From Pseudomonadales bacterium (GTDB lineage: Bacteria > Pseudomonadota > Gammaproteobacteria > Pseudomonadales > Azotimanducaceae), in NCBI GenBank assembly GCA_017642855.1, contig JAEPOO010000001.1, forward strand, positions 2,023,469 through 2,087,468: a DNA stretch of 64,000 bases. Direction: 5' to 3'. The stretch's first letter is position 1. The number at the start of each line of letters is the position of its first letter. The notes beneath the pieces are model-generated. The model was not told the origin of the DNA, did no database searches, and saw nothing but the letters and a program-made list of their open reading frames with translations. The position numbers and the translations under genes were made by a program. Of this stretch, positions 38,612 through 48,135 are shown one piece after another.

Positions 38612-38652
38612 GAGAACTCTCCATCACGCGCTTGCGCTCAAGTCGAGATGAC
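38612..38652. repeat. Dispersed repeat after uvrB
   Basis: GAGAACTCTCCATCACGCGC and GCGCTCAAGTCGAGATGACG around a short TTGC loop, just downstream of the uvrB stop codon (38659) and before the tRNA-Val promoter. The inner GCGC arms pair. A possible transcription end for uvrB. Confidence 0.75.
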
Positions 38653-38658
38653 GTCTAT

Positions 38659-40671
38659 CTATGAGCGCACGAACTGCTGTCTGAGCTCTTCAATCTGGTC
38701 ACGAACGCGTGCGGCTTCCTCAAACTCCAGATCCTTCGCATGATCGAACATCTGCTTTTCCAGGGTAATGATCTGTTTCTCCAGATCATCCTGGTTGAGT
38801 ACCGGGCTTCGGTATTTACCCTTTCGGTCAGCGACCCTCTGAGCTTTCTTGCCTTTGACCGGGGCGCCCCGAGCACCCTCCAGGATATCGGTCACCTCCC
38901 GGCGAACCGTAAACGGGATGATATTGTTCTTCTCATTGTGCGCCACCTGCTTGTCACGCCGACGCTCGGTTTCATCCATCGCGCGCCGCATGGAGTCCGT
39001 GACTTTGTCGGCATAGAGAATCGCTTTGCCGTGCACGTTACGTGCAGCACGACCAATGGTCTGGATCAGGGAACGATCTGAACGCAGGTATCCTTCTTTG
39101 TCCGCATCCAGAATGGCCACGAGCGAGACCTCCGGCATATCCAAACCTTCTCTCAACAGGTTAATACCAACCAACACGTCGAACTCTCCTATCCGAAGGT
39201 CGCGGATAATCTCCACGCGCTCGACCGTATCGATATCTGAGTGCAGGTATCGCACCCGCACGCCGTTTTCGTCGAGATATTCGGTCAGGTCTTCGGCCAT
39301 GCGCTTGGTCAGCGTCGTGATCAAAACCCGTTCGTCTTTTTCCACGCGTTCCTGAATTTCAGACAGGACATCATCGACCTGCGTCTGTGCCGGCCTGACC
39401 TCCAGTTCGGGGTCAACCAGTCCGGTTGGTCGAACTACCTGGTCAACCACCTGCCCGGACTTGTCGTTCTCATAGGGCCCGGGTGTCGCGGACACAAAGA
39501 TGGTTTGCGGTGCCCGCTTCTCCCACTCTTCGAATCGTAGGGGTCGGTTATCCAGCGCCGACGGCAATCGGAAACCAAACTCAACCAGCGTTTCTTTTCG
39601 CGATCGGTCGCCTTTGTACATGGCCCCAATCTGAGGTACACCCACGTGAGACTCGTCAATGATCAACAGTGCGTTATCAGGCAAGTAGTCATACAACGTC
39701 GGTGGCGGCTCTCCGCTTTCCCTGCCAGACAGGTATCGGGAGTAGTTCTCGATACCGCTGCAGTAGCCGAGTTCTTTGATCATTTCGAGGTCAAAACGAG
39801 TTCGCTGCTCTAGCCGCTGCGCCTCCACCAGCTTGTTCGCCTCTTTGAGGTACTTGAGACGATCATGCAATTCATCACGGATGCTGCCGAGAGCGTTCTC
39901 GATGGTCTCACGGGGCGTCACGTAGTGTGATTTTGGAAATACGGTTACTCTGGGCACTCGCTGAATGACTTCACCCGTGAGCGGGTCGAAGAACGACAGC
40001 TCCTCGATCTCATCGTCGAACAGCTCGACTCGAATAGCATCTTTATCGGATTCAGCAGGAAAGATATCTATCACATCACCGCGCACACGGTAGGTCGCAC
40101 GACGAAGCTCCATTTCGTTTCGTGTGTATTGGAGTTCAGCAAGGCGTCGAAGGATCCAGCGCTGGTCCACCTTGTCCCCCCGATCCAGGTGCATCACCAT
40201 TTTCAGGTAAGACTCTGGATCTCCCAGACCATAGATCGCAGACACCGAAGCCACGACTATGGCATCCTGCCGCTCCAGCAACGCCTTGGTCGCTGACAGA
40301 CGCATCTGCTCGATGTGCTCGTTGATGGCGGCGTCTTTTTCGATATAAGTATCCGATGCTGGAACGTACGCTTCCGGTTGATAGTAGTCATAGTAAGAGA
40401 CGAAATACTCCACCGAATTGTTTGGGAAGAACTCTTTAAACTCTCCGTAGAGCTGCGCCGCCAGCGTTTTGTTCGGCGCCATGATCATGGTCGGGCGCTG
40501 CAACTCCTCAATGACATTAGCAATCGTAAAAGTTTTGCCGGATCCGGTAACACCCAGAAGCGTCTGGTAAGCCAGACCGGACTCAATACCATCCACCAGG
40601 CGTTTGATCGCTTCCGGCTGATCCCCGGCGGGACTAAACTCTGCACTGACCTCGAATGCGCCTGCTTTCAT
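38659..40671 (-). CDS. uvrB: Excinuclease ABC subunit B
   Basis: A 670-residue DNA repair helicase-like subunit that is loaded by UvrA on damaged DNA and recruits UvrC. Walker A GVTGSGKT, the beta-hairpin [12 protein letters not shown], helicase motifs in the C-terminal RecA-like domain ([23 protein letters not shown]) and the C-terminal UVR motif ([17 protein letters not shown]) are all visible. The start ATG 40669-40671 has GGAG five bases upstream; a longer start at 40701 is less likely. I see no clear LexA box upstream. Confidence 0.97.
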   Translation of the reverse strand: MKAGAFEVSAEFSPAGDQPEAIKRLVDGIESGLAYQTLLGVTGSGKTFTIANVIEELQRPTMIMAPNKTLAAQLYGEFKEFFPNNSVEYFVSYYDYYQPEAYVPASDTYIEKDAAINEHIEQMRLSATKALLERQDAIVVASVSAIYGLGDPESYLKMVMHLDRGDKVDQRWILRRLAELQYTRNEMELRRATYRVRGDVIDIFPAESDKDAIRVELFDDEIEELSFFDPLTGEVIQRVPRVTVFPKSHYVTPRETIENALGSIRDELHDRLKYLKEANKLVEAQRLEQRTRFDLEMIKELGYCSGIENYSRYLSGRESGEPPPTLYDYLPDNALLIIDESHVGVPQIGAMYKGDRSRKETLVEFGFRLPSALDNRPLRFEEWEKRAPQTIFVSATPGPYENDKSGQVVDQVVRPTGLVDPELEVRPAQTQVDDVLSEIQERVEKDERVLITTLTKRMAEDLTEYLDENGVRVRYLHSDIDTVERVEIIRDLRIGEFDVLVGINLLREGLDMPEVSLVAILDADKEGYLRSDRSLIQTIGRAARNVHGKAILYADKVTDSMRRAMDETERRRDKQVAHNEKNNIIPFTVRREVTDILEGARGAPVKGKKAQRVADRKGKYRSPVLNQDDLEKQIITLEKQMFDHAKDLEFEEAARVRDQIEELRQQFVRS

Positions 40672-40794
40672 GAGAGCTCCAAAAAAACGAGCCGCCATCA
40701 TATCGCAGATGCGTACCGGAAGACTCCTGAACGAGCACTCACTGCTGACCCTCTACTGACAACGGAGTGGCAGCAGAACCATGACATTCGGTTA

Positions 40795-40823
40795 TTGACG
40801 AGGTGGAGGCCTGTCTTTACAAT
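40795..40823 (+). promoter_or_regulatory. Sigma-70 promoter of tRNA-Asn
   Basis: TTGACG (40795-40800), a 17-base spacer and TACAAT (40818-40823), followed by a GC-rich discriminator GCGCTCCC and the tRNA 18 bases after the -10 box. Close to consensus; the discriminator suggests growth-rate control. Confidence 0.85.
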
Positions 40824-40840
40824 GCGCTCCCTTCAGCTGT

Positions 40841-40916
40841 TCCCCGATAGCTCAGTTGGTAGAGCAAATGACTGTTAATCATTGGGTCCCTGGTTCGAGC
40901 CCAGGTCGGGGAGCCA
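40841..40916 (+). tRNA. tRNA-Asn(GTT)
   Basis: A 76-base tRNA with encoded CCA. Acceptor TCCCCGA/TCGGGGA, D arm GCTC-AGTTGGTA-GAGC, anticodon stem AATGA/TCATT around CTGTTAA (anticodon GTT), T arm CCTGG-TTCGAGC-CCAGG. It is followed within 40 bases by a terminator, so it is a single-gene transcript. Confidence 0.97.
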
Positions 40917-40952
40917 CTCACAAAATCGTGAATTGATTTTGTTGAGAGGCAC

Positions 40953-40979
40953 AAAAAACCGCCTTTCGGCGGTTTTTGT
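40953..40979. terminator. Bidirectional intrinsic terminator between tRNA-Asn and the ComEA-like gene
   Basis: AAAAAACCGCC-TTTC-GGCGGTTTTTG: a perfect GC stem with A tract before and T tract after, so it can end the tRNA transcript on the plus strand and the ComEA-like transcript on the minus strand. A second small inverted repeat (CAAAATC..GATTTTG, 40921-40941) lies between it and the tRNA. Confidence 0.88.
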
Positions 40980-41007
40980 CGTTCTGGCCCCTACCTTTTG
41001 TGAAGGA

Positions 41008-41310
41008 TCACTTGGTCGTAATGCGTGACATGTTTCGCTCGACCGTGGATGAGCCAATCCCCTTTACCACCGTCAGCTCCTCAGCAGAATAAAAAGGACC
41101 ATACTGGTCCCTGTATTCCACGATCGCTTTTGCTCGGGACAGGCCAACCCCGGACAGCGTGTTTGCAATGGTGGCCGCATCAGCTTCATTCACGTTTACG
41201 GTGATAATATCTGCGTTCAGCAGGGATGAAGTCTCATCCGCCAGGCTCAACGCACCGAACGTCAGTGAGATCAGCGCAATCAGGATGGTCATCAGGTTCT
41301 GTCGCTTCAT
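41008..41310 (-). CDS. ComEA-like helix-hairpin-helix protein with signal peptide
   Basis: A 100-residue exported protein. Residues 1-22 (MKRQNLMTILIALISLTFG) form a signal peptide; the mature part has two helix-hairpin-helix motifs (TLSGVGLSRAKAIVEYRDQYGPF and LTVVKGIGSSTVERN). ComEA-like proteins bind DNA in the periplasm during uptake; a stand-alone copy such as this is common in gammaproteobacteria and may serve competence. The ATG has GGAG 6 bases upstream. A frame extending 95 codons further upstream runs through repeats and is not credible. Confidence 0.88.
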   Translation of the reverse strand: MKRQNLMTILIALISLTFGALSLADETSSLLNADIITVNVNEADAATIANTLSGVGLSRAKAIVEYRDQYGPFYSAEELTVVKGIGSSTVERNMSRITTK

Positions 41311-41426
41311 GTTGTTCTCCTTGGATTTTTTGGCTTGGTAAGCGCCAATAAAAGTAGCAAGGAGGGTTTTCACAAACACTGCGTCTGGGATTAGCGTTCT
41401 GAAAGATATCGCGGAAGAATTTGTGA

Positions 41427-41541
41427 GAGATCCCTCGGCTTCGCTCGGGATGAGGTTGGCGCTTGTCGAGGCGTCGGGATGAGGTTGGCGCTTGTCGAGG
41501 GGTCGGGATGAGGTTGGCGCTTGTCGAGGGGTCGGGATGAG
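41427..41541. repeat. Tandem amplification of the dispersed repeat (29-bp period)
   Basis: In the 242-base gap between lapB and the ComEA-like gene, a copy starting GATCCCTCGGCTTCGCTCGGGATGAGG is followed by repeats of a 29-base unit (CGGGATGAGGTTGGCGCTTGTCGAGG plus 3 bases). The word CGGGATGAGG occurs at 41446, 41475, 41504 and 41533. Single-base differences separate the copies. The rest of the gap (41311-41426) holds nothing I recognise. Confidence 0.9.
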
Positions 41542-41552
41542 GGTATCTGGGA

Positions 41553-42731
41553 CTATTCTCCCTCTAACCCAAAGATTGGCTTGATCGATGCCCAATCTTT
41601 ACACACAGGGCAATGCCAGCGCATGCGCTTACCTTCGAAACCACAGGAGTGGCAGCGATAAGAAGGTTTATCGGCCACCAGTGCCTCGGCAAAACTTCGC
41701 AGGATCGCCAGGTTTTCTTTGGCAACGCCATCCGTATTATCGATGTGCAGATCAATCAATTGAGTCAGCCCACGAATGGTCGGGTTCTTCTTGAGGTGAT
41801 TTGCGATGAACTTCGACACGGCTTCGTCACCCAACTCGTCTCGTATGCTCTTCGCCAGCATCAACACGATTGAAATCGAAGGTGTCTGCTCAAGACAGGA
41901 AGTCAGGTAATGACGCAGTTCTTCCTGGGAGCGCCCATCAAGAACAAACGCCTGTTCCAGATCTTCCAGAGATTCCGGCACATAAACCGCATCCTGGTCA
42001 CGAACCCGGGTGAACGCGGTGATGGCGTTATCGTAATGCCCTTCTTTCACGTCCAGGCGGCCGCGCACCAGCGAGGTTCTGGGGTTATTCACATCGTGCC
42101 CGATGGCTTCACGAATCGACACGCGCGCACCTTCCAGATCGCCGCGCTTAAGCTGATCTTCAGCAAGCTCACAATAATAGTGGGAAATCGCTTTCTCGTA
42201 GTGGTCTGACTCGCCGCCGACCGCCAGGAGCTTGGCCACTTCAATCGCCTGGGCCCATTCTTTCTCTCGCTCATAAATCTCGAGCGTAATCTTCAGACTT
42301 TCCCGGCGGACACCATCTGATTTGGATGCGGGATCCTGACTGAGTCGCACACACAGTTCTTCAGCCCTATCGAGCAAACCGGCGAGCAGATAGTCGCGAG
42401 CGAGTTCCAGTTCCACGCCCTGGAGATCTGATCGTGACAGTTTCGCCTGGGCCAGAATGTTCTCGTGCACCACAACAGCCTTTTCCAGTTCACCGCGACG
42501 ACGCAGCAGGCCGCCTAATGCCAGGTGGGTCTCTAGGGTTTCAGCGTTGACCTCGAGATTCTCAATAAACGTGGAGACCGCACGGTCGGACTCTTCATTG
42601 AGCAGGTAATTCAGGCCTTCGTAATAGTTGGGCCCAACCACCTCAGAGGTCTTGTCTTTGTCACGCCGTCCCAGCCACCAGCCAATGCCGATCGCGGCGA
42701 CGATAATGACGTAGAGCAGCCAATTATCCAT
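41553..42731 (-). CDS. lapB: LPS assembly protein LapB (YciM)
   Basis: A 392-residue inner-membrane protein: one N-terminal membrane helix (LLYVIIVAAIGIGWWLG), about seven TPR repeats facing the cytoplasm and a C-terminal rubredoxin-like zinc ribbon (CHSCGFEG, CPVCKDW). In E. coli LapB presents LpxC to FtsH and so limits lipid A synthesis. The start at ATG 42729-42731 places the helix at the N-terminus; it overlaps lapA by 8 bases. The lapA-lapB pair is conserved. Confidence 0.94.
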   Translation of the reverse strand: MDNWLLYVIIVAAIGIGWWLGRRDKDKTSEVVGPNYYEGLNYLLNEESDRAVSTFIENLEVNAETLETHLALGGLLRRRGELEKAVVVHENILAQAKLSRSDLQGVELELARDYLLAGLLDRAEELCVRLSQDPASKSDGVRRESLKITLEIYEREKEWAQAIEVAKLLAVGGESDHYEKAISHYYCELAEDQLKRGDLEGARVSIREAIGHDVNNPRTSLVRGRLDVKEGHYDNAITAFTRVRDQDAVYVPESLEDLEQAFVLDGRSQEELRHYLTSCLEQTPSISIVLMLAKSIRDELGDEAVSKFIANHLKKNPTIRGLTQLIDLHIDNTDGVAKENLAILRSFAEALVADKPSYRCHSCGFEGKRMRWHCPVCKDWASIKPIFGLEGE

Positions 42732-43047
42732 TGTCGGCGACCTGCTCTTCATTCGCTGGTACCGCTGCTTTCGCCTGATCCAGCTCTTTGGTGCGGCCGG
42801 CTGCTGTTTTATTCGCTTTGCGAACGTCCATCCTGAGTCGGGTATTCGACACAAGATTTAATACGGTGCCGAACAACACGCCAATCACAAACGCCGTCAG
42901 AATCCACCAGGAAATAGGCCAGACCGGAGACTGGTAATCGAGAAACTTCAGTGCCACTTCATCGCTGTTATCGGCAGCAGCCAACAGCGCAACAACCGCT
43001 GCGATCAGTGCGATGAGCATAAGAAATGTTCGCTTGATGAAGTTCAT
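42724..43047 (-). CDS. lapA: LapA domain membrane protein (YciS)
   Basis: A 107-residue protein with two membrane helices (LMLIALIAAVVALLAA and WWILTAFVIGVLFGTVLNL), an NSDEVALKFLDYQSPVWP loop between them and a basic-to-acidic cytoplasmic tail. It matches the DUF1049/LapA family, the partner of LapB. It lies after ihfB with a terminator and a dispersed repeat between, so it probably has its own promoter. Confidence 0.92.
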   Translation of the reverse strand: MNFIKRTFLMLIALIAAVVALLAAADNSDEVALKFLDYQSPVWPISWWILTAFVIGVLFGTVLNLVSNTRLRMDVRKANKTAAGRTKELDQAKAAVPANEEQVADNG

Positions 43048-43076
43048 GTCTGCAAAATATTTCTAGGCATTTTCTC

Positions 43077-43122
43077 TAGATCTCTCCGCTTCGGCGCTCC
43101 GCGCCTCTGGTCGAGATGAGGG
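43077..43122. repeat. Dispersed repeat upstream of lapA
   Basis: A complete copy, TAGATCTCTCCGCTTCGG ... CTGGTCGAGATGAGGG, with the inner palindrome GGCGCTCCGCGCC. It lies in the lapA leader, 30 bases before its ATG on the coding strand. Confidence 0.85.
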
Positions 43123-43141
43123 TAATTAACATATTCTAACG

Positions 43142-43178
43142 AAAAAAAAGGGCAATCCGTGGATCACCCTCTTTTTTG
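43142..43178 (-). terminator. Intrinsic terminator of ihfB
   Basis: On the minus strand GGGTGATCC and GGATTGCCC pair over 9 bases (two G-U) around ACG, followed by eight T. It lies 16 bases after the ihfB stop codon and separates the rpsA-ihfB unit from lapAB. Confidence 0.82.
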
Positions 43179-43193
43179 ACTCTCAAAAGTCAG

Positions 43194-43559
43194 TCACTCG
43201 TGGTCGTCCGACCCCGGAGGACTTGAAGGGGCATCAAATACCGGCGTTTGATCAGTCGTTCCAGCAGATTCTGCTCGAAGCGACTGATTGACGCGCTCCC
43301 TCAATTCTTTGCCCGGTTTAAAGTGCGGCACATACTTTCCCGCCAGTTCTACCTTCTCTCCGGTCTTGGGATTACGTCCCAGTCTTGGTGACCGATAGTG
43401 CAAAGAGAAGCTGCCAAATCCCCTGATCTCGATGCGCTCGCCGTCGGCGAGCGCATCGGCCATGTGATCGAGCATCATCTTGACTGCCAGCTCCACGTCC
43501 TTAGAGGACAGTTGGCTCTGTACAGCAGCGATCTTCTCTATCAGCTCTGACTTAGTCAT
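43194..43559 (-). CDS. ihfB: Integration host factor beta subunit, with C-terminal extension
   Basis: A 121-residue DNA-bending subunit. [22 protein letters not shown] and the arm [24 protein letters not shown] are typical. The last 27 residues (after RERVNQSL) form a polar, acidic, proline/serine-rich tail ending SDDHE that E. coli IHF beta (94 residues) lacks. It follows rpsA by 16 bases, the conserved cmk-rpsA-ihfB order. Confidence 0.97.
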   Translation of the reverse strand: MTKSELIEKIAAVQSQLSSKDVELAVKMMLDHMADALADGERIEIRGFGSFSLHYRSPRLGRNPKTGEKVELAGKYVPHFKPGKELRERVNQSLRAESAGTTDQTPVFDAPSSPPGSDDHE

Positions 43560-43575
43560 GTGTGCACTTTAAGGC

Positions 43576-45255
43576 TTAAGACTCTCCACCGTCCATCTGC
43601 TGCTTAATCAGGTCGCCAATGGTGGTTGGCTGTACATCAGATTCCTTAGCCTGGTGCTCACGCACTGCCGCTTCTTCCTCTGCCTGATCCTTCGCCTTGA
43701 TGGATACGCCCAACGTGCGGTTCTTGCGATCGACGGAAATAATCTTCACTTCGATCTCATCCCCGACGTTCACGGCATTGCGGGCATCTTCCACGCGATC
43801 CATGCTGATCTCAGAAGCTTTAAGTACAGCTTCCACTTCTTCAGCCATCTCGAGAATTGCCTGCTTGGCATCCACTTCTTTAACCTTGCCATTAACAATC
43901 GCGCCACGCTCATTGACCGCCACGTAGTTGTTAAATGGATCTTCCTCAAGCTGCTTCAGACCGAGAGAAATACGCTCACGCTCTGCGTCGATAGACAGGA
44001 TCACTGTTTCAATCTCATCACCCTTGGTGAAGCGACGAACTGCCTGCTCACCCGGCTCGTTCCAGGAGATGTCCGACAGGTGAACCAGGCCATCGATGTT
44101 GCCGTCGAGGCCAATGAAGATACCAAAATCGGTAATGGACTTGATGTAACCCTTGATCTTGTCGCCCTTCGCGTGAAGAACAGCAAACTCTTCCCACGGG
44201 TTGCCCTGACACTGCTTGATGCCGAGGGAGATGCGACGACGTTCTTCGTCGATATCCAGAACCATCACTTCCACTTCATCACCCACCTGAACCACCTTGC
44301 TTGGGTGGATGTTGCGGTTGGTCCAGTCCATTTCAGATACGTGAACCAGTCCTTCAACGCCTTCTTCGATTTCAGCGAAGCAGCCGTAGTCAGTGAGATT
44401 GGTCACACGTGCCATGGTGCGCGCACCTTCCGGATAACGCTGAGTAATCGCAACCCAGGGATCTTCACCCAGTTGCTTCAGACCCAGGGATACACGGTTG
44501 CGTTCACGATCAAACTTCAGCACCTTAACGTCGATCTCGTCACCCACAGCCACGATCTCGCCGGGATGCTTGATTCGCTTCCAGGCCATGTCCGTGATGT
44601 GCAGCAGACCGTCAACACCGCCAAGGTCAACAAACGCACCGTAATCGGTGAGGTTCTTGACGATACCTTTGACTTCCTGGCCTTCCTGCAGAGATTCCAG
44701 CAGCGCTTCGCGCTCTTCACTGTTTTCCTGCTCAAGGACGGATCGTCTGGAAACAACCACGTTGTTGCGCTTCTGATCCAGCTTGATCACCTTGAATTCC
44801 AGTTCCCGGCCTTCGAGCTGTTCGTTTTCTCGAAGTGGGCGGACGTCGACCAGAGAACCAGGGAGGAACGCTCTGATGTCGCGGATCTCAACGGTGAAAC
44901 CACCTTTGACGCGACCGCTGATCAGACCTTTGATCACTTCCTGCTTCTCGTAAACATTCTCCAGAATCTGCCAGGATTCAGCACGCTTGGCTTTCTCTCG
45001 TGACAGGCGGGTTTCACCGAAACCATCATCCACCGCGTCCATCGCAACCTGGACTGTGTCGCCAACAGCAACTTCCAGTTCGCCCGTCTCGTTGAGGAAT
45101 TGTGTTCGGGGGATAACCCCTTCGGATTTCAGGCCAGCGTGAACCGTGACCCATTCGTTATCGATATCGACAATCACTCCGGTGATGATTGATCCGGAAT
45201 TCATGTCGACCGTTTTCAAGCTTTCTTCAAAAAGCTCAGCAAAACTCTCGCTCAT
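43576..45255 (-). CDS. rpsA: 30S ribosomal protein S1
   Basis: A 559-residue protein with six S1 (OB-fold) RNA-binding domains, each ending in a pattern such as [20 protein letters not shown] or [10 protein letters not shown]; the first two domains bind the ribosome, the rest mRNA. Length equals that of E. coli S1. S1 represses its own translation in E. coli; the leader upstream is long (184 bases to cmk) and carries a degenerate duplication. Confidence 0.98.
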   Translation of the reverse strand: MSESFAELFEESLKTVDMNSGSIITGVIVDIDNEWVTVHAGLKSEGVIPRTQFLNETGELEVAVGDTVQVAMDAVDDGFGETRLSREKAKRAESWQILENVYEKQEVIKGLISGRVKGGFTVEIRDIRAFLPGSLVDVRPLRENEQLEGRELEFKVIKLDQKRNNVVVSRRSVLEQENSEEREALLESLQEGQEVKGIVKNLTDYGAFVDLGGVDGLLHITDMAWKRIKHPGEIVAVGDEIDVKVLKFDRERNRVSLGLKQLGEDPWVAITQRYPEGARTMARVTNLTDYGCFAEIEEGVEGLVHVSEMDWTNRNIHPSKVVQVGDEVEVMVLDIDEERRRISLGIKQCQGNPWEEFAVLHAKGDKIKGYIKSITDFGIFIGLDGNIDGLVHLSDISWNEPGEQAVRRFTKGDEIETVILSIDAERERISLGLKQLEEDPFNNYVAVNERGAIVNGKVKEVDAKQAILEMAEEVEAVLKASEISMDRVEDARNAVNVGDEIEVKIISVDRKNRTLGVSIKAKDQAEEEAAVREHQAKESDVQPTTIGDLIKQQMDGGES

Positions 45256-45274
45256 TAATTTTTCCTACATTTAC

Positions 45275-45349
45275 ACAACCCTTCGCTTCACTCAGTCCGC
45301 TCGAGGCTGCCACAACCCCTCGCTTCGTGCGAAACTCAAGGCTGTCCAC
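45275..45349. repeat. Degenerate direct duplication in the rpsA leader
   Basis: Two copies of about 37 bases, ACAACCCTTCGCTTC...GAGGCTGCCAC (45275) and ACAACCCCTCGCTTC...AAGGCTGTCCAC (45312), share most positions. They lie 20-95 bases upstream of the rpsA ATG in its 184-base leader. The remainder of the gap to cmk (45350-45439) has small inverted repeats but no clear promoter. Confidence 0.6.
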
Positions 45350-45439
45350 GATCCAACTCTCGTGGGTCTATTAACATTAAGGCTCATCCAGAGGGTTCCC
45401 TGACTCTCAACTGAGAAAAGGGAAAGTTGGTACCGCTGG

Positions 45440-46135
45440 TTAACCCAGTCTTTCAGTCACAATAGCCTGGACTTGATTCAGGACTTCTTCGATGTCCATG
45501 TCCGTGCTATCAATGACAAAAGCATCATCAGCCGGTCGAAGCGGAGACACCTCGCGGGTGCGATCTCGCTCATCCCGAGCATGGATGCTCTGAAAAAGGT
45601 CGTGCAGACTAACACCAATATCCTTATGTTTCAACTGGTTATAGCGCCTTTCGGCCCTGGCTTCTGCGCTCGCGGTAAGGAAGATTTTAACGTCTGCTTC
45701 AGGGAAAATAACGGTTCCCATGTCCCTGCCATCAGCCACCAATCCCGGGGATTGGCGAAATGATTGCTGCAGCTCGAACAACCCATCCCGAACCGAAGGG
45801 ACCGCAGCCACAAGGGATGCATCCACACCGGCTTCATCAGTACGAACCTCCGATTCGACGCGCTCACCGTTGAGGGTCATCGCAAGGGGATTTTCGGGGT
45901 CATTCGTGGGGGCGAAGGTGACGTCCAGGTGCTGGGCGATATCGCCGAGCGCCTCTTGATCAGGGCGATTTTCAAGCACCAGCCCCTGTCTTCGGGCGGC
46001 AAGACCCACCAATCGGTAAAGCGCGCCGCTGTCCAGCAGGTGATACTCATACTGCGTCGACAGGTAGCTCGCCACCACGCCTTTACCGGAGCCACTGGGC
46101 CCATCTACCGCAATGACGGGAATCTGATCAGTCAT
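45440..46135 (-). CDS. cmk: Cytidylate kinase
   Basis: A 231-residue nucleoside monophosphate kinase converting CMP/dCMP to the diphosphates. P-loop GPSGSGKG at 12-19, LLDSGALYRL and the VADGRDMGTVIFPEA lid region are typical. The start is ATG 46133-46135 (family N-terminus TDQIPVIAVDGP), overlapping the tyrA stop by 8 bases. In most relatives aroA lies between tyrA and cmk; it is absent here. Confidence 0.96.
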   Translation of the reverse strand: MTDQIPVIAVDGPSGSGKGVVASYLSTQYEYHLLDSGALYRLVGLAARRQGLVLENRPDQEALGDIAQHLDVTFAPTNDPENPLAMTLNGERVESEVRTDEAGVDASLVAAVPSVRDGLFELQQSFRQSPGLVADGRDMGTVIFPEADVKIFLTASAEARAERRYNQLKHKDIGVSLHDLFQSIHARDERDRTREVSPLRPADDAFVIDSTDMDIEEVLNQVQAIVTERLG

Positions 46136-47021
46136 CTTGCGACCTATCCATGGAAGATCGATCAATGGAAGAGAAGTGATCGCGGGCAGCTTTTGCCCGG
46201 CTGAACACCTCTTTCATGGCGTCACCATTTTCTGATGAGACCATGTCGCGCAGTTTTGCCAGCTCACCGACATATCGATCGAGGATATCCAGAAGTGGCT
46301 GTTTGTTCGCCTGAAAAATATCACTCCACATCGTCGGGTCTGAGGCGGCAATCCTGGAAAAATCCCGGAAACCGCCGGCGGCGTACTGGAAGACCTCCAG
46401 ACTGTCGCCGCCCGAAGACAAGGTATCCACCAGCGTATAAGCAAGTAGATGCGGCAGGTGACTGGTCTGTGCCAGCACATCGTCATGATGTTCCGCACTC
46501 ATTTTGATCGTCTGTGCACCAAGCCCCTGCCAAAGCGATTCAACCCCAGCCACCGCACTTAAATCTGCATTGTCTCCCGGTGTCAGAATCACGCGATGAT
46601 TCGCGAACAGATTGGGATCAGCAGCCGTCACGCCATGACGTTCAGAACCAGCGATGGGATGACCCGGCACCAACCTTTCAGGCAGGTACCCAAACACCTC
46701 TTTCGCTTCCTTAAGAAACTGGGACTTCACACTGCCAACGTCTGTCATGATCTGATCTGACAAATCGATCTGCTGTAAGACTGCCTTCATGGCTTTGACC
46801 GGAACACACAGGATGATCAGATCCGCGTCTGAAGTCGCAGACGCGATGCTGTCAGCAGTGTCGTCGATGATGCCCAGGTCTCTGCCAGTAGACAGGCTTA
46901 GCTCGTTGGCATCCCAGGCCACAAGGCTGCGCGCAAGGCCCTTTTGCCGCATCCCAGCGGCGATAGAACCACCGATCAGGCCGAGGCCAATGATCGCAAC
47001 ACGATTGAACTCAGGCTCCAT
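46128..47021 (-). CDS. tyrA: Prephenate dehydrogenase
   Basis: A 297-residue NAD-dependent enzyme of tyrosine synthesis. Rossmann motif GLGLIGGS (12-19), the HPIAGSERHG substrate-binding segment near 123-132 and AGGFRDFSRIAASDP are diagnostic. It is stand-alone, without the EPSP synthase (AroA) domain fused in Pseudomonas, and lacks a chorismate mutase domain; PheA two genes upstream has one. It follows hisC by 6 bases. Confidence 0.95.
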   Translation of the reverse strand: MEPEFNRVAIIGLGLIGGSIAAGMRQKGLARSLVAWDANELSLSTGRDLGIIDDTADSIASATSDADLIILCVPVKAMKAVLQQIDLSDQIMTDVGSVKSQFLKEAKEVFGYLPERLVPGHPIAGSERHGVTAADPNLFANHRVILTPGDNADLSAVAGVESLWQGLGAQTIKMSAEHHDDVLAQTSHLPHLLAYTLVDTLSSGGDSLEVFQYAAGGFRDFSRIAASDPTMWSDIFQANKQPLLDILDRYVGELAKLRDMVSSENGDAMKEVFSRAKAARDHFSSIDRSSMDRSQDD

Positions 47022-47027
47022 CAGCGT

Positions 47028-48131
47028 TCATTCCGCGGAGCGTACCTTCTGCAGGGCATCGATGAAGCGCGCATTCTCTTCGGGAAGACCGATGGTGACA
47101 CGAAGATGATTCGGCAAGCCATAAACACCGATCGGCCTGACGATGACACCTTGATGCAGGAGCGCGTCATAAATCGGCATGGCATCGCGACCAAAATCAA
47201 TCGTTAGGAAATTTCCAACCGAAGGAATGTACTCCAGACCCATCTGCGAGCAGGCATCCATAATCTGCTTCATCCCTTCAGCATTCAGCCGAACCGATTG
47301 GCTCAAATACTCGTCGTCGTCCAGAGCAATCCGCGCCGCTGCCAGCGACATCAGATTCACATTGAAGGGCTGTCGCACCCGGTTCATCAGGTCTGCAATG
47401 TCCGGGTGACTGACTGAGTAACCGATTCTCAGACCGGCCAGCCCATAGGCCTTGGAGAAGGTTCGAGTGACCACCAGGTTGTCATATTGATCGACAAGCT
47501 CCAGACCATTCGGGTAATCCGGTTCTTCCACATATTCCGCATAAGCTTCGTCCAGCACGACCAGAGTTTCCGAGGGAACACGATCGAGGAAAGCTGTGAG
47601 CGTGTCACGATCGATCCAGGTGCCGGTCGGGTTGTTCGGATTCGCAATGAACACCACACGAGTGTTTTCATGAATGGCACCTGAGGTCGCCACCAGATCC
47701 TGACCAAAGTCTTTCGCGGGGATGACCGTCAGATCCGCGCCAAGCGATTTGGTTGCCAGGGGATACACAACAAACGAATGTTCGGAGACGATGGCTTCGA
47801 GTCCCGGGGCCAGAAACACACGAGCCACAAGCTCCAGTACGTCATTGGAGCCATTGCCCACGGTAATCCTCGCGGGATCGATACCCAGCTTTTCGTGCAG
47901 CTTATTTTTGAGCAGGTAAGCGCTGCCATCTGGATAGCGCGCCAGCTCAGTCAACTGGTCAGAGATACCATCAGTGACCGTTTTGGAAGGTCCCAAAGGG
48001 TTTTCATTGGATGCGAGCTTGACGATATCTGAGAGACCGAGCTCACGTTCCAGTTCTTCAATGGGTTTACCGGGTTGGTAAGGCGACAGCTCGGTAATGC
48101 CTGGCTGTGCCAATTTGAAAAAGTCTGTCAT
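47028..48131 (-). CDS. hisC: Histidinol-phosphate/aromatic aminotransferase
   Basis: A 367-residue PLP-dependent class I aminotransferase. KLASNENPLGPS, DEAYAEYVE and TRTFSKAYGLAGLRIGY (with the PLP lysine) mark the HisC family. In the pheA-hisC-tyrA context this copy probably transaminates aromatic keto acids as well as or instead of histidinol phosphate. The start ATG 48129-48131 was chosen for the N-terminus TDFFKLAQPGI; it follows pheA by 4 bases. Confidence 0.93.
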   Translation of the reverse strand: MTDFFKLAQPGITELSPYQPGKPIEELERELGLSDIVKLASNENPLGPSKTVTDGISDQLTELARYPDGSAYLLKNKLHEKLGIDPARITVGNGSNDVLELVARVFLAPGLEAIVSEHSFVVYPLATKSLGADLTVIPAKDFGQDLVATSGAIHENTRVVFIANPNNPTGTWIDRDTLTAFLDRVPSETLVVLDEAYAEYVEEPDYPNGLELVDQYDNLVVTRTFSKAYGLAGLRIGYSVSHPDIADLMNRVRQPFNVNLMSLAAARIALDDDEYLSQSVRLNAEGMKQIMDACSQMGLEYIPSVGNFLTIDFGRDAMPIYDALLHQGVIVRPIGVYGLPNHLRVTIGLPEENARFIDALQKVRSAE

Positions 48132-48135
48132 AGGT

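Noticed and set aside
40672..40760. A LexA (SOS) box upstream of uvrB
   Set aside because: No CTG-N10-CAG palindrome of the right form was found; only a weak TATGAT at 40696-40701.
41446..41541. Short direct repeats suggesting a CRISPR array
   Set aside because: Units are contiguous at 29 bases without unique spacers, and no cas genes are present.
41311..41595. A 95-residue N-terminal extension of the ComEA-like protein
   Set aside because: It reads through tandem repeats; the internal ATG has a good ribosome binding site and is directly followed by a signal peptide.
43654..45003. A 449-codon open frame on the plus strand opposite rpsA
   Set aside because: It is antisense to a certain S1 gene, its translation has no family features, and it follows from the codon bias of rpsA.
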